DNA of 64,000 bases. Source: Karalla daura. Lineage: Eukaryota; Chordata; Actinopteri; Chaetodontiformes; Leiognathidae. Below, one piece after another: positions 60,771 through 64,000 of the stretch. The stretch's first letter is position 1. Each line of letters begins with the position of its first letter. Location of the stretch: contig CM055211.1 of the NCBI GenBank assembly GCA_029224185.1, forward strand, positions 3,407,525 through 3,471,524. The letters run 5' to 3'. The notes under the pieces are model-generated. The model saw only the letters and a list, made by a program, of their open reading frames with translations. It was not told where the DNA came from and searched no databases. The position numbers and the translations under genes are program-made.

Positions 60771-63085
60771 GAGGCTAATTCGCCCTGTACAGGGCCCGCC
60801 TCTCTCTGCAGCACACGGTTCAGTAGAGTAGGCCTAGATAGGGAGGGACACCTCGGGGCGGGACTCGATAGGTAGCTACGAAACCACCAGCACCCTCGAG
60901 GGGATTTTATGAAAAAATGGCTTCATTGACATTTCCTTTGAAAACATAATTCCCCCTTTTCACTGTTTTTTTCACTCTGAGCCCTCCCCTCTCATCTCCG
61001 TCTCGTCCCCCGGACGTGTCTCATCTGTGTCTTATTCTCCCCGGATGTGTCCTCAGGGGGACTCGAACCCCCGGTGCTGACGTGGAAGCCCACATCTCTA
61101 TCCACTACACCATCCAGCTTCAAACATCTCCTTCACATAGCACCAGAGCATTGGGATCTTCTGGTGGAAGGACGAAAACTCACCAAAGAACAGTTGAGGT
61201 GGCAGGACTCCAACCCTGGTCCACCAGGAGCCAAGCCTTCTCTTATCCTGGTGAGCTATTTCACCACATCCACAGCAGTTTAAACAATATATATATCATC
61301 TAGCATCTCAAAATTCAACTATAGAGCCCTGGAAGCCCTGGATGGAGGGACGTCCCTGACAAGTGCTGAAGACCTTGGATGGTCCAGCCCTCTGGTGCTC
61401 ATGTGTGGATGTACAACCCTGACTGTCTACAACACCTCATGTCACCTCATCCTCTGAGACACAACTCGTGATTTTTGTCTCTACTGATGACAGATGAGAC
61501 ACTCATCGTGGTTACAGATAAAATTCTTTTAATGAGACAAAAGACTTGAGCATACTTTAGGGCTTGCTTCACATTTGCACATTAAGAATGAATGCATCAT
61601 GCCATGTTTGGAGCTGAAAGCTCACATATCTCACCTTGTTTTCAGATCTCTAGCGACTTCTGAATGATTCTACAACAGATTTTTGGAATAAGACTGCAGG
61701 TTTTGCATTCACAATAAACCCGTTGCAATAATCAAATTAACCACTGAGCCCGTTAAAGGTGCTCCTCATCGTGTTGTCTATGTTTCTACAAGCATCAGTT
61801 CTGCAGAGGACAACAATGTAGAGAAAAACATTTTCAAAGATGAAATTAGAGAAGAAGAAAATAAACATCAATGACACAGGTTCTTTTAATATCATAAAAA
61901 AAGTTTATTTTCTCCAAAATACATTTCATACAGAAAGGCACTCTTAGGAATTTACACTGGACTGTGCTGTGGTCCCTCCACCTCCAGTAAAGTGTTATTT
62001 ATTTTGTTGTGGAAAAATTCTTCTCTCTATGCGTCTGGGAAAATCAAAAAGCAAGACTGGAACAGGGACCAAGTGTTTATTCTCTGCAGAGAAGGAAGAC
62101 AGCACACTCTGACCACTGCCAGTGGATCAGAGGACTGCTTCCCTGAAGGACAGGTCACAATGCATTTAATCCTGACCTCCAGGAACACACCCCTCAGTGT
62201 GAAAACCATTTGGTCACAATAAAGAAATGTCAGGAGCCGAGCAAGTCTTTACAACAGGTGTCCTGTGAGCAGGGCACTTTGATTAAGACAAAGGACAGAT
62301 AAAGGAGGTGTGAAGGACCCTAGGAAGGACCTCCACACAGTTCCCATACTTTGATCACTGAGGCTGATACATTTTTATATAGGAAGAGGCTATAACACAA
62401 AGATCAGTTAAAAGTAAACACATCTAATGAAAATTTCCACCACCATTTAAAGTCAAAACGGTTTTTTAATCATCGTTTAAACTTTTGCAGTGGGGACCAA
62501 AGTTAAGGCTCCATTTGATGTGGTCGGATACGACCAGGAGTACAAACTCAGGGAGGGGGACCCAAATGAATGACTCTTCACTGGTGAGCAGTGAAATGAA
62601 ACGATTTGATCGGGAACCAACGGCACTCATAAGGAGGCAGACAGAAGCACAACACAAACCTCTACGAAGCTGACAAACAAGCAAAAGGCTGACGAGGAGA
62701 AAGACAGAAGATAAAGACAAATAGTGGACAGCTGATGGCTGAAGCTTGATCGCAGGCAGACAAAAGCTACAGCCAAAATATCTTTCTGCTCTGAGCTACC
62801 GGGTCTCTGTGTTAGCTGCTCCTGGCGTTAGCTGCTCCTGGCGTTAGCTGCTACATACCAGCTGGTTCTCGTAGCAGAAGCTGCTCCGCTCCAGGTCTGG
62901 GTGACTGACATCGGCTGCTCCTGCCTCTCTCGTCTCTCCAGCGGCTGCAGCTCCTCCACTCGGACAGGAAACTAAACACCAGACAAAGCAGCTCACCGAG
63001 CTGACAGCTTGGACCAGAGCGGCAGAAGGTTGCTAACCTCTGTCGACCTGCTCCTCTGCTCCTCTGCTCCTCCACAGGCTCTCTC

Positions 63086-63112
63086 GGTCATGTGGCCAAA
63101 TACGTGACGTCA
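63086..63112 (-). promoter_or_regulatory. Cassette promoter core in the inverted unit
   Basis: Reverse complement of the promoter at 50748 (coordinate sum 113,860), with full CRE and E-box. Confidence 0.5.
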
Positions 63113-64000
63113 CAAAACAGCGACTTCAGCAGCGCGACGAGAGAGGCAGAAGCGACTGGTGTCAGGAGCAGCTGACACATCGACCGAGTAGCTCAGAGCA
63201 GAAAGATATTTTAGCTGTAGGTTTTGAGCATCCTTCCTCTCTGCCTGCGGTCAAGCTTCAGCCATCAGGTGTCCGGTATTTGTGTTTATCGTTTGTCTTT
63301 CTCCTCGTGAACCTAACAAACACTATAAGGAGCATGTTTAACAGGCTCTGTGGTGAATTTGATCGTGACAAAATAATTCTTGTAAATGTAAAACCTACCC
63401 TCTTGTTACAAAAATCGTTTGTAGAATCATAGAAGACTCCCTGGACACCTGGCAAGGTAAGATATGTAAGATAAGCTCCAAACAAGTCCTAAAGTGGGCT
63501 CAAGTGTTTTGTCTCATCAAAAGAATTTCATTTGTGACCATGATGAGTGTCTCATCTGTTTCAGGAAAGACGACAGTCATCAGCTGTGTCTCAGAGGATG
63601 AGATGACATGAGGTGTTGTAGACAGTCAGGGTTGTACATCCACACCTGAGCACCAGAGGGCTGGGCCATCCAAGGTGTTCAGCACTTGTCAGGGATGTCC
63701 CTCCATCCAGGGCTTCCAGGGCTCTATGGTTGAATTTTGAGATGTTAGATGATTAACCCTAACTGCTGTGGATGTGGTGAAATAGCTCAGCAGGATAAGA
63801 GAAGGCTTGGCTCCAGATTGGCTATTGGAATTGGGTTTGGGTAAATGACATTGGGATGCTTGCCTGCCCAGTGCCACTCCTTCCTCTACCCCCTTCTCCC
63901 CCCTCCTCCTCCTCTTCTCCTCCCTCCACACCCTCCTCCTCCTGCTCCTGCTCCTTGTCCTCTCCCCTCTACCCCCTGCTCCACCTGCTCCTTGTCCTCT

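Larger units (their letters stand above)
59947..64000 (-). repeat. Inverted array unit, running off the window
   Basis: Reverse complement of the alpha-and-beta order of the forward units. It matches unit 7 and the end of unit 6 with a constant coordinate sum of about 113,860 over most of its length. It is Y type at the A14 marker (T14 on the plus strand near 60455) yet has six minisatellite copies and lacks the 13-base deletion, so it is not a simple mirror of unit 7. Its left edge falls inside the CTCF-like module. Its right edge is cut in the GA-rich minisatellite. Confidence 0.88.

Overview
The window is vertebrate genomic DNA, most likely from a ray-finned fish. It holds a multi-exon gene with canonical GT-AG introns of about 75-130 bases, CA/GT microsatellites inside those introns, AATAAA-type poly(A) signals, and many tRNA-like polymerase III modules of the kind carried by SINEs. 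Nothing bacterial or phage-like is present. The fish assignment is an inference from intron size and repeat type. The ABC-transporter assignment rests on visible motifs.

Region 1 (1-4.3 kb): the 3' half of an ABCC4/MRP4-type ABC exporter on the plus strand. Seventeen exons can be placed, from the end of nucleotide-binding domain 1 (NBD1) through transmembrane domain 2 to a complete NBD2. The last coding exon is uncertain. The 5' half lies outside the window.

Region 2 (4.3-6.0 kb): intergenic DNA. It has a CpG/ETS/E-box promoter-like stretch at 4.45-4.74 kb, a lone AATAAA at 5.55 kb, and a diverged promoter plus exon ('founder' copy, 5.76-5.94 kb) at the left edge of the array.

Region 3 (6.04-54.84 kb): a head-to-tail array of seven large units. 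Units 1 and 2 are about 8.77 kb, units 3-6 about 6.80-6.86 kb, and unit 7 is truncated. Each unit is built from two or three related cassettes: alpha about 4 kb, beta about 2.8 kb, and gamma about 2 kb in units 1-2 only. A cassette carries, in order, a CRE + E-box promoter, a short exon-like segment A, an exon-like segment B, an exon-like segment C in alpha and gamma, a poly(A)-type 3' end, and a 100-base module with a CTCF-like core. Alpha and beta also carry clusters of tRNA-like modules. Indel markers (extra T before an A14 run, 18-bp minisatellite copy number, G12/G25 run, CRE variant) alternate between neighbouring units, so the array looks like a higher-order repeat of X-Y dimers. I see no open reading frame conserved across the cassettes. 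If they are transcribed, non-coding or decayed products are the simplest reading.

Region 4 (54.84-59.95 kb): a spacer of mostly single-copy DNA. It is bordered on both sides by related GA-rich blocks and contains G-rich and poly-C tracts, (TC)15, (CA)59 and a candidate interspersed element with a strong hairpin.

Region 5 (59.95-64.0 kb): another array unit in the opposite orientation, running off the window end. With unit 7 it forms an inverted repeat of at least 4 kb per arm, centred near 56.93 kb. The whole layout should be checked for assembly artefact, because neighbouring units are nearly identical.
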